Positions 9,245-17,802 of a stretch of 64,000 nucleotides of DNA are shown here, in pieces (position 1 is the first letter of the stretch; the number at the start of each line of letters is the position of its first letter). Source of the DNA: Buttiauxella massiliensis (GTDB taxonomy: Bacteria > Pseudomonadota > Gammaproteobacteria > Enterobacterales > Enterobacteriaceae); NCBI RefSeq assembly GCF_902500225.1, contig NZ_LR722657.1, positions 92,101 to 156,100 of the forward strand, given 5' to 3'. Under the pieces are notes generated by a model. The model was not told where the DNA came from. It saw nothing but the letters and a program-made list of their open reading frames with translations, and ran no database searches. The position numbers and the translations under genes are program-made.

Positions 9245-9676
9245 ATGCCAAGAACCATCAGAACGCTTGAACACCTGGTACAGATGCGCGCCCGCACGGT
9301 GAAAGATCTCAGTGGAAAATTATCGTCCCAAAAGCAGCTGTGCCAGCGTTATGAAAACAATATCCAGGCGCTGAATAATCTGGCGGTGGTGCCCGTGGGG
9401 GCGGTAAATACCCATGCCGCCATGATGACCAATCAGGCGCATTATAAGAAAAACATCCAACGTATTATCAACTGGCAAAAGCAAGAGCAGACGCTTGCGG
9501 ATATGAAAATGCAGGAGATCCAACAGAATTTACTGCATGAAGCGCGCCGTGAGCGCGGATATCAACTGGTGCTTGAGCAACGGCAGGATAAATTCGCCAG
9601 TGAAGAAGCGCGCAAAGATCAGAAAACTACAGATGCGATGTCGACCCAAAGCTGGATGCGACGCTTACGATCTTGA
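9245..9676 (+). CDS. lfiJ: LfiJ (FliJ-like) export chaperone and ATPase stalk
   Basis: This is a 143-residue, highly charged, helical protein of FliJ type, predicted to form an antiparallel coiled coil that sits in the centre of the LfiI hexamer. It follows lfiI by 23 bases with a good ribosome binding site (AAAGAGGTAAAGG). The gene ends the plus-strand lfiEFGHIJ operon. Only five bases separate its stop from the convergent lfgN stop, and no terminator is visible there. Confidence 0.88.
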   Translation: MPRTIRTLEHLVQMRARTVKDLSGKLSSQKQLCQRYENNIQALNNLAVVPVGAVNTHAAMMTNQAHYKKNIQRIINWQKQEQTLADMKMQEIQQNLLHEARRERGYQLVLEQRQDKFASEEARKDQKTTDAMSTQSWMRRLRS

Positions 9677-9681
9677 TTTTC

Positions 9682-10110
9682 TCAGTAGAGCCAGTCTGCG
9701 GGCTGGCCTGCGTTAACCACATTTTCCATAACCTGCTGCTGCATATGCAACACCATGCCATTGCGTTCATTTAATTGTTGGCATAGCTGAGCGTGGCGTT
9801 GTAAATCTTCCCAAAGCGCACTGATTTTTCCCTGATGCTGCTCGGGTAACCGTTGAATAAATTGCCGCAACCCCGCTTTGTCCGCGCTAAAACCCAGTGT
9901 CTGTAATGACTGCTGGCGGCTCGTTGCGCTATCAGTAAGCTGCTGGTAAATCTGCATCAATTCCTGATTCACACGGCTGAGTTGCTCACTATTGCGCTCC
10001 AGCAACAACGTGCGTTGTTCTTCGAGTAAATTCTTCAGCATGATATAGCGCAGCCTGTCTTGCACCATATCCTGCAACAAAGCGGTCATCCGTTGGCCTG
10101 TTGTTATCAT
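9682..10110 (-). CDS. lfgN: LfgN (FlgN-like) chaperone for hook-associated proteins
   Basis: This is a 142-residue helical protein with FlgN character (an early LLQDMVQDRLRYIMLKNLLE helix and a long coiled-coil body). FlgN binds the hook-filament junction proteins FlgK and FlgL and delivers them to the export apparatus. It lies five bases downstream of lfgM in the lfgAMN operon on the minus strand. The C-terminus is slightly shorter than in some relatives. Confidence 0.88.
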   Translation of the reverse strand: MITTGQRMTALLQDMVQDRLRYIMLKNLLEEQRTLLLERNSEQLSRVNQELMQIYQQLTDSATSRQQSLQTLGFSADKAGLRQFIQRLPEQHQGKISALWEDLQRHAQLCQQLNERNGMVLHMQQQVMENVVNAGQPADWLY

Positions 10111-10115
10111 GTTGA

Positions 10116-10391
10116 TTACCGTTGAAAGTATTTCTGAATAGAGAGCGTCAAATCATCAAGATTGACGTGCAACTGACCATTGCTAATCGCTTGCTTCATT
10201 TCCGCTACGCGGTCCATATCTACTTCCGGCAGGTTTTGCAGTGCTTTCTGAGCATCACCCAAAACAGGGTCAACGGATGCAATCGGTGCGCTGCGAAGCG
10301 GGGCTGACGCTTTCGTTTCACCTAATTCTTTGGTGGCCTGGCTGTTTTGCGTTGGCTGGATTTGCGCGTAGTGGTTTTGGTTAATTTTCAT
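10116..10391 (-). CDS. lfgM: LfgM (FlgM-like) anti-sigma-28 factor
   Basis: This 91-residue protein matches FlgM in length and layout: a disordered, Thr/Ala/Ser-rich N-terminal export half and a C-terminal sigma-binding half (residues 60-90, with DRVAEMKQAISNGQLHVNLD). It should hold LafS (sigma-28) inactive until the hook is complete and LfgM is exported. A strong ribosome binding site (CGGGAGAGAAAAATG) precedes the ATG. A 105-base gap separates it from lfgA, large enough for a second promoter. Confidence 0.92.
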   Translation of the reverse strand: MKINQNHYAQIQPTQNSQATKELGETKASAPLRSAPIASVDPVLGDAQKALQNLPEVDMDRVAEMKQAISNGQLHVNLDDLTLSIQKYFQR

Positions 10392-10496
10392 TTTTCTCTC
10401 CCGAGGTAAACCAGGTTCAGCTGCAAAGATTTTCTTCTGTCAGTATAAAGCGACGGAAATCTTCGAAAACTTTAATCCTTGAATAAAAAATGACGG

Positions 10497-11255
10497 TTAT
10501 CGAGTAGCAACAAGAATATGCACCACACCAGGCGATACCACTATTGCATCAACGGTGCGCTGGCTGCTGATGTTCTTCACTCGAATCACATCCCCTTTAC
10601 GCCCCTGTTTCATCGCTTCTCCCGAAGTACTGGCTTCGATTCCATTCTGGCGAGCCACCATCAACACGCTTTGCCCACGCTCCACCATTATCGGCTGCTC
10701 TAACTGAGCGGAATTCACAATTTGCGCAGATGTTATGCGGCGCTTGACCGTTTGGCCGATTGCTTCCTCTGTCGTGGTAAAGAACTGGGTATTGAGTGGC
10801 GCAATATCCTGAACACGCAGAACCACATCCTGTGCATCAATCACACGCCCGCGGTCCAGCGTTTGCATGGCAACAACGATAGGCAGATTGACCGCTGTTT
10901 TAACTGCCACCGTCTGCGTCCAGCCTTGTGCGTCTGGGCATGTGACATCGTAGCGAAGCCGGTACAACGTGCGTCTGGCGGTTGGCGTTGTCAGCAGATT
11001 TTTTTTACATACGGGCAGAGTTGATGCTTCGGCGGGAAGCACCGTTTCAAGCTGTAAGTCATATTTCCCCCAGCCTTGATTTTGCGCCATCTCTTTGACT
11101 TCTGCCTGCGCGCTTTTACTGGCGATTTTATCGAGCTGATGAGTCGCATCTGCGGCATTTGCTGCACTGCATACCAGACTCAGCCCGGCAAAAAACAGGG
11201 GGAAGAGGATTTTCCGCATTGGGGCGAGCGAAGATGCTATTTGTTTTGAAATCAT
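10497..11255 (-). CDS. lfgA: LfgA (FlgA-like) P-ring assembly chaperone
   Basis: This is a 252-residue periplasmic protein with a signal peptide and a C-terminal SAF-type domain (about residues 130-250) ending with the FlgA hallmark (RKGDVIRVKNISSQRTVDA and VVSPGVVHIL). It helps assemble the P ring (LfgI) around the rod. An internal ATG at 11219 (MRKILFPLFFAGLSLVCSA) would give a more standard signal peptide, but the upstream ATG has the better spacing to a purine-rich site; either start is possible. It is divergent from lfgB. Confidence 0.9.
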   Translation of the reverse strand: MISKQIASSLAPMRKILFPLFFAGLSLVCSAANAADATHQLDKIASKSAQAEVKEMAQNQGWGKYDLQLETVLPAEASTLPVCKKNLLTTPTARRTLYRLRYDVTCPDAQGWTQTVAVKTAVNLPIVVAMQTLDRGRVIDAQDVVLRVQDIAPLNTQFFTTTEEAIGQTVKRRITSAQIVNSAQLEQPIMVERGQSVLMVARQNGIEASTSGEAMKQGRKGDVIRVKNISSQRTVDAIVVSPGVVHILVATR

Positions 11256-11268
11256 GTCTTTATAAACC

Positions 11269-11284
11269 TGGCACGTAAATTGCT
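11269..11284 (+). promoter_or_regulatory. Sigma-54 (-24/-12) promoter of the lfgB operon
   Basis: The sequence TGGCACGTAAATTGCT matches the sigma-54 consensus (TGGCAC, five bases, TTGCW) at every fixed position, with the correct spacing. It lies 70 bases before the lfgB start. It fits LafK control of the rod-hook operon. Confidence 0.88.
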
Positions 11285-11303
11285 TTTAAAAGGATTCCTC
11301 TGA

Positions 11304-11318
11304 GAGAAATCTGTGCCA
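11304..11318 (-). promoter_or_regulatory. Possible sigma-54 promoter of the lfgAMN operon
   Basis: On the minus strand TGGCAC is followed after five bases by TCTC where TTGC is expected, so the -24 half is perfect and the -12 half poor. The position, 49 bases before the lfgA start and facing the lfgB promoter, makes it plausible. It is only a candidate. Confidence 0.3.
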
Positions 11319-11353
11319 GGAGTACAGAGGACGCAGGACTGTAAGGAGTGACA

Positions 11354-11704
11354 GTGAGCATTAGTTTTGACAAGGCATTAGGCGTACATCCACAGGCATT
11401 GCAGCTCAGACTGACCAGGGCAGAGCTGTTATCCACCAATCTTGCCAACGTGGATACCCCTAATTTCAAGGCTAAAGATATTGATTTTGACGCGCAGATG
11501 CAACGTTCAAAACAGTCGTTGTTTTCGGGGGCGCAAACCGAGGTGAAATATCGCCTGCCATATCAACCCTCTGCGGATGGGAATACGGTGGCGCTGGATG
11601 TAGAACAGGCTGCATTCGCCAAGAACAGCATGGACTACCAAATGAGCCTGACGTTTCTGAAGATGAAATTTTCGGGATTGCGGGCTGCCATCGAAGGCAA
11701 ATAA
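11354..11704 (+). CDS. lfgB: LfgB (FlgB-like) proximal rod protein
   Basis: This is a 116-residue proximal rod protein. The N-terminal rod signature is present (TRAELLSTNLANVDTPNFKA) and the C-terminus has the usual amphipathic helix (MDYQMSLTFLKMKFSGLRAA). The start is chosen as the GTG at 11354, because AGGAG at 11344-11348 sits at proper distance; a GTG at 11348 is also in frame. The protein is shorter than E. coli FlgB (138). It begins the long lfgBCDEFGHIJKL-lafW operon. Confidence 0.93.
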   Translation: MSISFDKALGVHPQALQLRLTRAELLSTNLANVDTPNFKAKDIDFDAQMQRSKQSLFSGAQTEVKYRLPYQPSADGNTVALDVEQAAFAKNSMDYQMSLTFLKMKFSGLRAAIEGK

Positions 11705-11722
11705 TTCGTTCAGGAAGAAAGT

Positions 11723-12148
11723 ATGGCTTTTACGGACATTTATCGAATTTCTAGTTCTGCGATGACGGCGCAAACCGTCAGGCTGAACACCATCGCCAGT
11801 AACATGGCTAACGCCGATGCTGCATCTGAAAGCGCGGACACGGTGTACAAAGCACGCCGCCCCGTTTTTGCGTCTGTCTACCAGAACAGCCAACTTGCCG
11901 GAAACAACGCCTTTGCAGGTGCCCGTGTGCAGATCATGGACGTGGTAGAAACCGGCCAGGCTGTTACCCGTTACGAGCCGCATCACCCGATGGCGAATAG
12001 CCAGGGTTATGTTTATTACCCGGATATCAACGTGGTGGAGGAGATGGCAGACATGATGTCGGCGTCTCGCGGTTTTGAAACCAGCGCTGAAGTTCTCAGC
12101 AATGTCAAAAGCATGCAGCAAAGTGTGCTGCGTCTTGGTGAGGTGTAA
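11723..12148 (+). CDS. lfgC: LfgC (FlgC-like) proximal rod protein
   Basis: This 141-residue rod protein begins with an AFTDIYRISSSAMTAQTVRL helix and the ANMANA rod motif. It contains the FlgC region HHPMANSQGYVYYPDINVVE and ends with the family's C-terminal helix. It lies 18 bases downstream of lfgB, with AGGAAGAAAG as ribosome binding site. It builds the proximal rod together with LfgB and LfgF. Confidence 0.95.
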   Translation: MAFTDIYRISSSAMTAQTVRLNTIASNMANADAASESADTVYKARRPVFASVYQNSQLAGNNAFAGARVQIMDVVETGQAVTRYEPHHPMANSQGYVYYPDINVVEEMADMMSASRGFETSAEVLSNVKSMQQSVLRLGEV

Positions 12149-12151
12149 TTG

Positions 12152-12832
12152 ATGAATGTAACGGATACCTCCACTTTCGCGACGGATACCAGCGGAAGTT
12201 CTATTTCCGCTAATGGGCAATCGGCATCAGGCATGAACGATATGTTCCTGAAATTGCTGGTGGCACAGGTGCAAAACCAGGACCCACTCAATCCAACTGA
12301 TGGCACGGAATATGTCGGGCAACTGGCACAGCTTTCTCAGGTGCAGTCGATGGAGAAGGTCGCCAGCCTGATGCAAAACAGCAGCATCATGATGGACAAC
12401 TTGCAGACGCTCACCACCGCTAATCTGGTGGGGCAGAACGTGATGGTGCAAACCGACCGCGTGGAATTGCAGGGTGACTCGGTACTTAATGGCCGCCTGA
12501 CGCTGGAACACCCCGCGTCATCGGTAACGGTGCATGTTAAAGACGCCAGCGGCAATGAGCACAAGGTTGATTTGGGCCGCCAACAAGCCGGACTGGTGGA
12601 CTTTACTCTAGATGCTAAAAAACTGGGTTTACCGGAAGGTAAATACACGCTGAGTGCTGTCACCGATACCGCTGAGAAGTCCATTCCAATGGAAATTGGC
12701 GGCACAGTAAGCAACGTGCGTATCCCATTAAAAGGCGGCGTCACGATGCTGAAAATCGCCGGACTTGGAGAAGTCCCGTACAGCAGTATCAGTCAATTTG
12801 GTGGACAGGCTTCCGGCACGCGTCGGACGTAA
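12152..12832 (+). CDS. lfgD: LfgD (FlgD-like) hook capping protein
   Basis: This 226-residue protein carries the FlgD N-terminal signature (MNDMFLKLLVAQVQNQDPLN, then TEYVGQLAQLSQVQ) and a C-terminal Tudor/FN3-like part. It caps the growing hook and is lost when the hook is complete. The ATG at 12152 follows the lfgC stop by three bases; a TTG at 12149 is less likely. The length matches E. coli FlgD (231). Confidence 0.95.
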   Translation: MNVTDTSTFATDTSGSSISANGQSASGMNDMFLKLLVAQVQNQDPLNPTDGTEYVGQLAQLSQVQSMEKVASLMQNSSIMMDNLQTLTTANLVGQNVMVQTDRVELQGDSVLNGRLTLEHPASSVTVHVKDASGNEHKVDLGRQQAGLVDFTLDAKKLGLPEGKYTLSAVTDTAEKSIPMEIGGTVSNVRIPLKGGVTMLKIAGLGEVPYSSISQFGGQASGTRRT

Positions 12833-12857
12833 CAACTTTTGTAATCAGGATGAAATC

Positions 12858-14048
12858 ATGAGTTTTAGCATCGCAACGTCAGGTCTTAACGCTATTAGCC
12901 AGCAGCTTGGGGCTATCAGTAACAATATCGCCAACACCGGGACGGTAGGATACAAGTCCGGCCGTGCGGAGTTTGCTGCTCTTTATGCACAGTCTCAGCC
13001 TTTGGGCGTGGGCGTGACTGGCGTCACGCAAAGTATTACCCGTGGCGGCAATATCATTAGCTCCAGCAACTCACTGGATTTAGCGATTTCCGGTAATGGC
13101 TTTTTTGTCGTTCGTGACAGCACTGGCACCACTTCCTACACCCGTGCCGGGTATTTCGGTACGGATAAAGACGGCAATCTGGTGAATAACCTGGGCATGA
13201 ACATGCAAGGTTACCCGGTAGATGCCAACGGGAATTTGCAGGTGGGCACAGTCAGTAACCTGAGCATTATGAGCGGTTCTATTCCGGCAAAAGCGACATC
13301 TGGTGCGAGCTTCACGGCTAACTTTGACGCCAATGCGAAAATGCCAACCACGACGTTTGATCCCACCGACGACACTTCTTACAACAACACCTACACCACG
13401 CAGGTTTTTGACTCGTTAGGCCGGGAACATACCCTGACGCAGTACTTTGTTAAAACTGCCGATAACCAATGGGGCGTCCACTATTACATGGACGGCAACA
13501 GCATTGGCGATGAAACCTTAAACTTTGGTCCCAACGGCAATATGGCGAACTTCGCCAACAATTCTACCTCGAGAGATTTGACGTTTGCGCCTACCGGCGC
13601 GTCACCGATCAAAATCAAACTGAATTACGCCGGTACCACCCAATATGGCTCCGACTTTTCCGTCAGCCGTAACCAGGGTGATGGCTACGCCTCTGGTGAG
13701 TGTACCGGGCAGCAAGTCGATGAGAAAGGTAACGTTTATGCGACCTTCTCTAACGGCGAACGTATGTTGCAGGGCCAGCTTATCATCGCCAACTTTGCCA
13801 ACCCGAACGGCCTACAATCACAAGATGGCACCACATGGGCACAAACCGGCTCCTCAGGTTCACCATTGACTGGCGCTCCGGGCAGCGGCCTTTTGGGTTA
13901 CATCAAATCCAATGCGCTGGAAGAGTCCAACGTCGATTTGACCTCAGAACTGGTGGGGTTGATGAGTGCGCAGCGTAACTACCAGGCGAATACCAAAGTT
14001 ATCAGCACCAATGACAACATGATGAACGCATTGATGCAGGCTGTGTAA
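12858..14048 (+). CDS. lfgE: LfgE (FlgE-like) hook protein
   Basis: This is a 396-residue hook subunit. The N-terminus has the rod-hook motif (ISQQLGAISNNIANTGTVGY) and the C-terminus the matching helix (ESNVDLTSELVGLMSAQRNY, ending in DNMMNALMQAV). The start is set at the ATG at 12858, because AGGA at 12847-12850 is well spaced; upstream in-frame codons overlap lfgD and are not needed. The stop overlaps the lfgF ATG (TAATG). The length matches the primary hook protein (402). Confidence 0.95.
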   Translation: MSFSIATSGLNAISQQLGAISNNIANTGTVGYKSGRAEFAALYAQSQPLGVGVTGVTQSITRGGNIISSSNSLDLAISGNGFFVVRDSTGTTSYTRAGYFGTDKDGNLVNNLGMNMQGYPVDANGNLQVGTVSNLSIMSGSIPAKATSGASFTANFDANAKMPTTTFDPTDDTSYNNTYTTQVFDSLGREHTLTQYFVKTADNQWGVHYYMDGNSIGDETLNFGPNGNMANFANNSTSRDLTFAPTGASPIKIKLNYAGTTQYGSDFSVSRNQGDGYASGECTGQQVDEKGNVYATFSNGERMLQGQLIIANFANPNGLQSQDGTTWAQTGSSGSPLTGAPGSGLLGYIKSNALEESNVDLTSELVGLMSAQRNYQANTKVISTNDNMMNALMQAV

Positions 14049-14779
14049 TGGATCATCTCATTTATACCGCGATGAGTGGTGCCAGCCGCAGCCTGCAGCA
14101 GCAGCAGGTTCACGCTAATAACCTCTCTAACGTCAACACCAGCGGCTTTCGTGGTGACCTGGATAAAGCGATGTCCACGAAGGTTGCGGGTAGCGGCTAT
14201 GACTCTCGTCATATGGTGCAAAACGCCAGCGGCGGCGTGGATATGACATCAGGATCGCTTGATGAAACTGGGCGTGACCTGGATGTCGGTATTGTCGGTA
14301 ACGGGCTGATTGCGCTGCAAATGGGCGGTCGTGAAGTGTTCACGCGTAACGGACATATTGATGTCAGTGAGGATGGCGATCTGACGATAAACGGCCAGCC
14401 GGTGATCGGCGAGGGTGGGCCGATTGTGCTGCCGCCGTTTGCCCAGGTTTCCATTGCTAACGACGGCACCATTTCCATCGTTCCGCAGGACGGGGATATC
14501 AACGCGCTGATGGATGTTGACCGTATCAAGCTGGTGGACGTGGCAACCAGCCAGCTCAGCAAAGATAACAACGGTTTTCTGGTCACCAACAACCGCGAGG
14601 AACCGCGTAGCGAAAACATCTCGCTTGCCAGCAAACATCTGGAAAGCAGCAACGTTTCCGCGATAAGCGAAATGATCTCCAGTCTGTCGCTGAACCGCAG
14701 TTTTGAAACGCAGATCAAAATGATGAAAGTGGCAGAAGATCTTGCCCAAGCCGGGAATCGCGTGATCCGCGCGACCTGA
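14048..14779 (+). CDS. lfgF: LfgF (FlgF-like) proximal rod protein
   Basis: This 243-residue rod protein has the N-terminal rod helix (QQQQVHANNLSNVNTSGFRG) and the C-terminal helix with SSLSLNRSFETQIKMMK. The ATG overlaps the last base of the lfgE stop, so translation is coupled. The length is typical (E. coli FlgF 251). Confidence 0.95.
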   Translation: MDHLIYTAMSGASRSLQQQQVHANNLSNVNTSGFRGDLDKAMSTKVAGSGYDSRHMVQNASGGVDMTSGSLDETGRDLDVGIVGNGLIALQMGGREVFTRNGHIDVSEDGDLTINGQPVIGEGGPIVLPPFAQVSIANDGTISIVPQDGDINALMDVDRIKLVDVATSQLSKDNNGFLVTNNREEPRSENISLASKHLESSNVSAISEMISSLSLNRSFETQIKMMKVAEDLAQAGNRVIRAT

Positions 14780-14802
14780 TTTGACTATTAAGGGAATAAA
14801 CA

Positions 14803-15588
14803 ATGAATCCAGCATTATGGATCAGTAAAACCGGTCTGGCGGCGCAGGACGCCAAAATGAACGCGGTTTCCAATAACCTCGCCAACGTGAATACCACCGG
14901 GTTTAAGCGCGACCGCGTGGTCTTTGAAGACCTGTTTTATCAGAACATGCGTGCACCCGGCGTGCAGGCAAACCAGGACACCGCAACACCGGGCGGTATG
15001 CAGTACGGCAGCGGGGTAAAAGTGGTAGGCACGCAGAAGTCCTTTACCGTGGGCAGTATGCAAGTCACCAACCAGAAAATGGATGTGGCGATTGCCGGCC
15101 AGGGTTTCTTCCAGATTGAAATGTCCGATGGCACCGTGGGCTATACCCGTTCGGGCAATCTGCAAGTGAACAGTGAAGGTGTGGTTACCACGGCCCAAGG
15201 CCAGCCGCTGATCCCGCAGATCGAAATGCCGGTGAACACCAAAGAGGTGAACATCGCTAAAGACGGCACCGTTTCCGTGCTGGTGGCAGATGAAGTGGAC
15301 CCGGTTGAACTGGGGCAAATCACGCTGGTTAACTTTGTCAATCCAGCCGGTCTTTCAGCCATTGGCGGCAATCTTTATCGTGAAACCGCAGCCAGCGGTG
15401 CGCCCGTTGAAGGTGTTCCAGGTGAAGAAGCATTAGGCCAACTTGAGCAGGGAACACTGGAAGGTTCCAACGTGCAAGTGGTGGAAGAGATGGTCGATAT
15501 GATCACCGTCCAACGCGCCTACGAGATGAATGCCAAAATGGTTTCCGCGGCTGACGACATGCTGAAATTCGTCACGCAAACGCTATAA
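14803..15588 (+). CDS. lfgG: LfgG (FlgG-like) distal rod protein
   Basis: This is a 261-residue distal rod protein, nearly the same length as E. coli FlgG (260). The rod motif NAVSNNLANVNTTGFKRDRV and the FlgG-specific stretch after it (VFEDLFYQNMRAPG) are present. The C-terminus carries the conserved MITVQRAYEMNAKMVSAADD. It forms the drive shaft through the P and L rings. Confidence 0.96.
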   Translation: MNPALWISKTGLAAQDAKMNAVSNNLANVNTTGFKRDRVVFEDLFYQNMRAPGVQANQDTATPGGMQYGSGVKVVGTQKSFTVGSMQVTNQKMDVAIAGQGFFQIEMSDGTVGYTRSGNLQVNSEGVVTTAQGQPLIPQIEMPVNTKEVNIAKDGTVSVLVADEVDPVELGQITLVNFVNPAGLSAIGGNLYRETAASGAPVEGVPGEEALGQLEQGTLEGSNVQVVEEMVDMITVQRAYEMNAKMVSAADDMLKFVTQTL

Positions 15589-15615
15589 AACGCAGGGATT
15601 GCGATTAAGAAGTGA

Positions 15616-16287
15616 ATGGAAATGAAAAAGAAAATGCTTGTTGGGCTGTTAGCCCTGGTTTTGGCGGGTTGTGAAAGCCCAGCTCTTTTCGTGAAAAAAG
15701 ACGATGCAGCCTACGCACCACCGGAAGAACCGGCGACCGCCACACCCGCAATTTCGGGCGGTGGCCTGTATAACAGCGGTTACAGCTGGTCTTTAGTTCA
15801 GGATCGCCGCGCCTATCGCGTTGGGGACATTTTGACCGTCAACCTGGATGAATCCACTCAGTCCAGCAAGCAGGCCACCACCAATTTTGGCAAGGAAAAC
15901 GACGTGACGATAGGCGTGCCGGAGGTGTTCGGCAAAACGCTGGATAAAGCCAGCGCCTCTATTAGTGGCGATCGTAACTTCAAAGGTGCGGCTAATTCTG
16001 CACAGCAAAATATGCTGCGCGGTGCCATCACCGTTGCGGTGCATAAAGTTTTGCCTAATGGCGTGATGGAAGTGCGCGGCGAAAAATGGCTGACCCTTAA
16101 CCAGGGCGACGAATATATGCGCGTGTCGGGACTGGTCAGGCCGGAAGATGTCTCGCAATCGAACACGATTTCATCCCAGCGTATTGCTAACGCACGTATC
16201 TCGTATGCCGGGCGCGGTGCGCTTAGTGATGCGAACGCTGCAGGGTGGCTGACGCGCTTCTTTAACCATCCACTGTTCCCGATTTAA
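15616..16287 (+). CDS. lfgH: LfgH (FlgH-like) L-ring lipoprotein
   Basis: This is a 223-residue outer-membrane L-ring protein with a lipoprotein signal ending in LAGC (lipidated Cys near residue 19). Family motifs include RRAYRVGDILTVNLDESTQS and NGVMEVRGEKWLTLNQG, and the end is FNHPLFPI. ATGs at 15616 and 15622 are both possible. The L ring is the bushing in the outer membrane. The gene lies 12 bases before lfgI. Confidence 0.95.
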   Translation: MEMKKKMLVGLLALVLAGCESPALFVKKDDAAYAPPEEPATATPAISGGGLYNSGYSWSLVQDRRAYRVGDILTVNLDESTQSSKQATTNFGKENDVTIGVPEVFGKTLDKASASISGDRNFKGAANSAQQNMLRGAITVAVHKVLPNGVMEVRGEKWLTLNQGDEYMRVSGLVRPEDVSQSNTISSQRIANARISYAGRGALSDANAAGWLTRFFNHPLFPI

Positions 16288-16299
16288 CAGGAGAAACCC

Positions 16300-17394
16300 A
16301 TGCGTAACGTGGTGTCAGGTTTTTTGCTCCTGCTGGTGTGTATCGGCCAGGTTCATGCCGAGCGGTTAGGGAATATCGTTGATATTCAGGGTGTGCGTGG
16401 CAACCAGCTGGTGGGATATAGCCTGGTGGTCGGGCTGGATGGGACAGGGGATAAAAACCAGGTCAAATTCACCAGCCAGTCGGTCACCAATATGCTGCGC
16501 CAGTTTGGCGTCCAGATGCCGGCCAAAATTGACCCGAAAGTGAAAAACGTGGCGGCGGTTGCCATCAGCGCCACGCTGCCGCCGATGTACGCCCGTGGGC
16601 AATCCATTGATATTACTGTCTCCTCGATTGGCGATGCGAAAAGCCTGCGTGGAGGCACGCTGTTATTGACTCAGTTGCGTGGTGCCGATGGCGAAGTTTA
16701 CGCCCTGGCGCAAGGCAACGTCGTAGTCGGCGGCTTTAAGGCCGAAGGTGATAGCGGTTCAAGCATTACCATGAATACCCCAACCGTGGGTCGTGTGCCT
16801 AACGGTGCGAGTGTGGAGCGGGAAATCCCTACTGATTTTCAGGCCAACAGCCAGGTGGTGCTTAACCTGAAGCGACCAAGTTTTAAAACTGCCAACAATG
16901 TTGCTTTGGCAATAAACCAAGCGTTTGGCTCAATTGCGACCGCGCAAAGCGCCACCAACGTGATGGTACGTGCGCCGGAACAACCTGGCGCGCGCGTGGC
17001 GTTTATGTCCACCCTCGAAGATTTGCAAATCACCACCGGTAAGCAGCAGCCGCGTGTAGTGTTTAACGCCAGAACTGGCACGATTGTGATTGGCGATGGT
17101 GTGGTGGTTCGTGCGGCAGCCGTTTCTCATGGCAACCTGACCGTTTCGATTCAGGAAACACCGCAAGTCAGCCAGCCTGCGCCATTCGGCCAGGGAACGA
17201 CAACTGTGACACCCAATTCGAATATTAATGTTAATCGCGAACGTGGACAGATGGTAGTGGTGCCTGCCGGAACCAGCCTGAGAAATATCGTCAACACGCT
17301 AAACAGCCTGGGGGCATCACCGGATGACACGATGGCGATTTTGCAGGCGCTGAGCGAGGCCGGTGCAATGGATGCAGAACTGGTAGTGATTTAA
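16300..17394 (+). CDS. lfgI: LfgI (FlgI-like) P-ring protein
   Basis: This 364-residue periplasmic P-ring protein has a signal peptide (cut probably after VHAE, about residue 20) and the FlgI opening motif [19 protein letters not shown], then VVGLDGTGD. The C-terminus holds [21 protein letters not shown] clear ribosome binding site (AACAGGAGAA) precedes the ATG. Assembly needs LfgA. Confidence 0.96.
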   Translation: MRNVVSGFLLLLVCIGQVHAERLGNIVDIQGVRGNQLVGYSLVVGLDGTGDKNQVKFTSQSVTNMLRQFGVQMPAKIDPKVKNVAAVAISATLPPMYARGQSIDITVSSIGDAKSLRGGTLLLTQLRGADGEVYALAQGNVVVGGFKAEGDSGSSITMNTPTVGRVPNGASVEREIPTDFQANSQVVLNLKRPSFKTANNVALAINQAFGSIATAQSATNVMVRAPEQPGARVAFMSTLEDLQITTGKQQPRVVFNARTGTIVIGDGVVVRAAAVSHGNLTVSIQETPQVSQPAPFGQGTTTVTPNSNINVNRERGQMVVVPAGTSLRNIVNTLNSLGASPDDTMAILQALSEAGAMDAELVVI

Positions 17395-17403
17395 GGAAAG
17401 ATA

Positions 17404-17802
17404 ATGATCGACTCGCTGACTACAAGAACCCATACCATTCCGGGAGATTTTACCGGAACGCAAAAAGCGCAGAACCTCGAGCAGGCGGCGGAACAGTTTG
17501 AAGCGCTATTTTTACGATCCATGCTCAGCCAGATGCGTAAGGCTTCGGATGTGTTAACGGCAGGGGATAATCCGTTTTCCAGCAAGCAGGAAACGATGAT
17601 GCGCGATTTTTATGATGACAAACTCGCCTCTTTGCTGGCTTCACAGCGTAGTAGTGGCATTGCGTCGCTCATCATAAAGCAGATGGGGCCGCAAGCAGCA
17701 GGCATGGAACGCGCGCTTAAGTTAACCGGGCCTGGGGTCGCTTTACCTGTTAAAGAGAAGGAATTGACTCCACCCATAACGCGCTCAGAGCAAGGATCAT
17801 AA
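17404..17802 (+). CDS. lfgJ: LfgJ, rod-cap half of FlgJ only (no hydrolase domain)
   Basis: This is a 132-residue protein corresponding to the N-terminal rod-scaffold domain of FlgJ (motif EQFEALFLRSMLSQMRKASD, then FSSKQETMMRDFYDDKLASL). E. coli FlgJ has about 313 residues and adds a glucosaminidase domain that opens the peptidoglycan; that half is absent here. Its stop overlaps the lfgK ATG by one base, so this is not a damaged end but the normal short form. A separate hydrolase must make the hole in the wall; the product of 30228-31373 is a candidate. Confidence 0.92.
   Translation: MIDSLTTRTHTIPGDFTGTQKAQNLEQAAEQFEALFLRSMLSQMRKASDVLTAGDNPFSSKQETMMRDFYDDKLASLLASQRSSGIASLIIKQMGPQAAGMERALKLTGPGVALPVKEKELTPPITRSEQGS

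Noticed and set aside
10392..10496. Sigma-28 promoter before lfgM
   Set aside because: A TAAAG is followed after fifteen bases by CGTCGCTT, too far from GCCGATAA to support a call.
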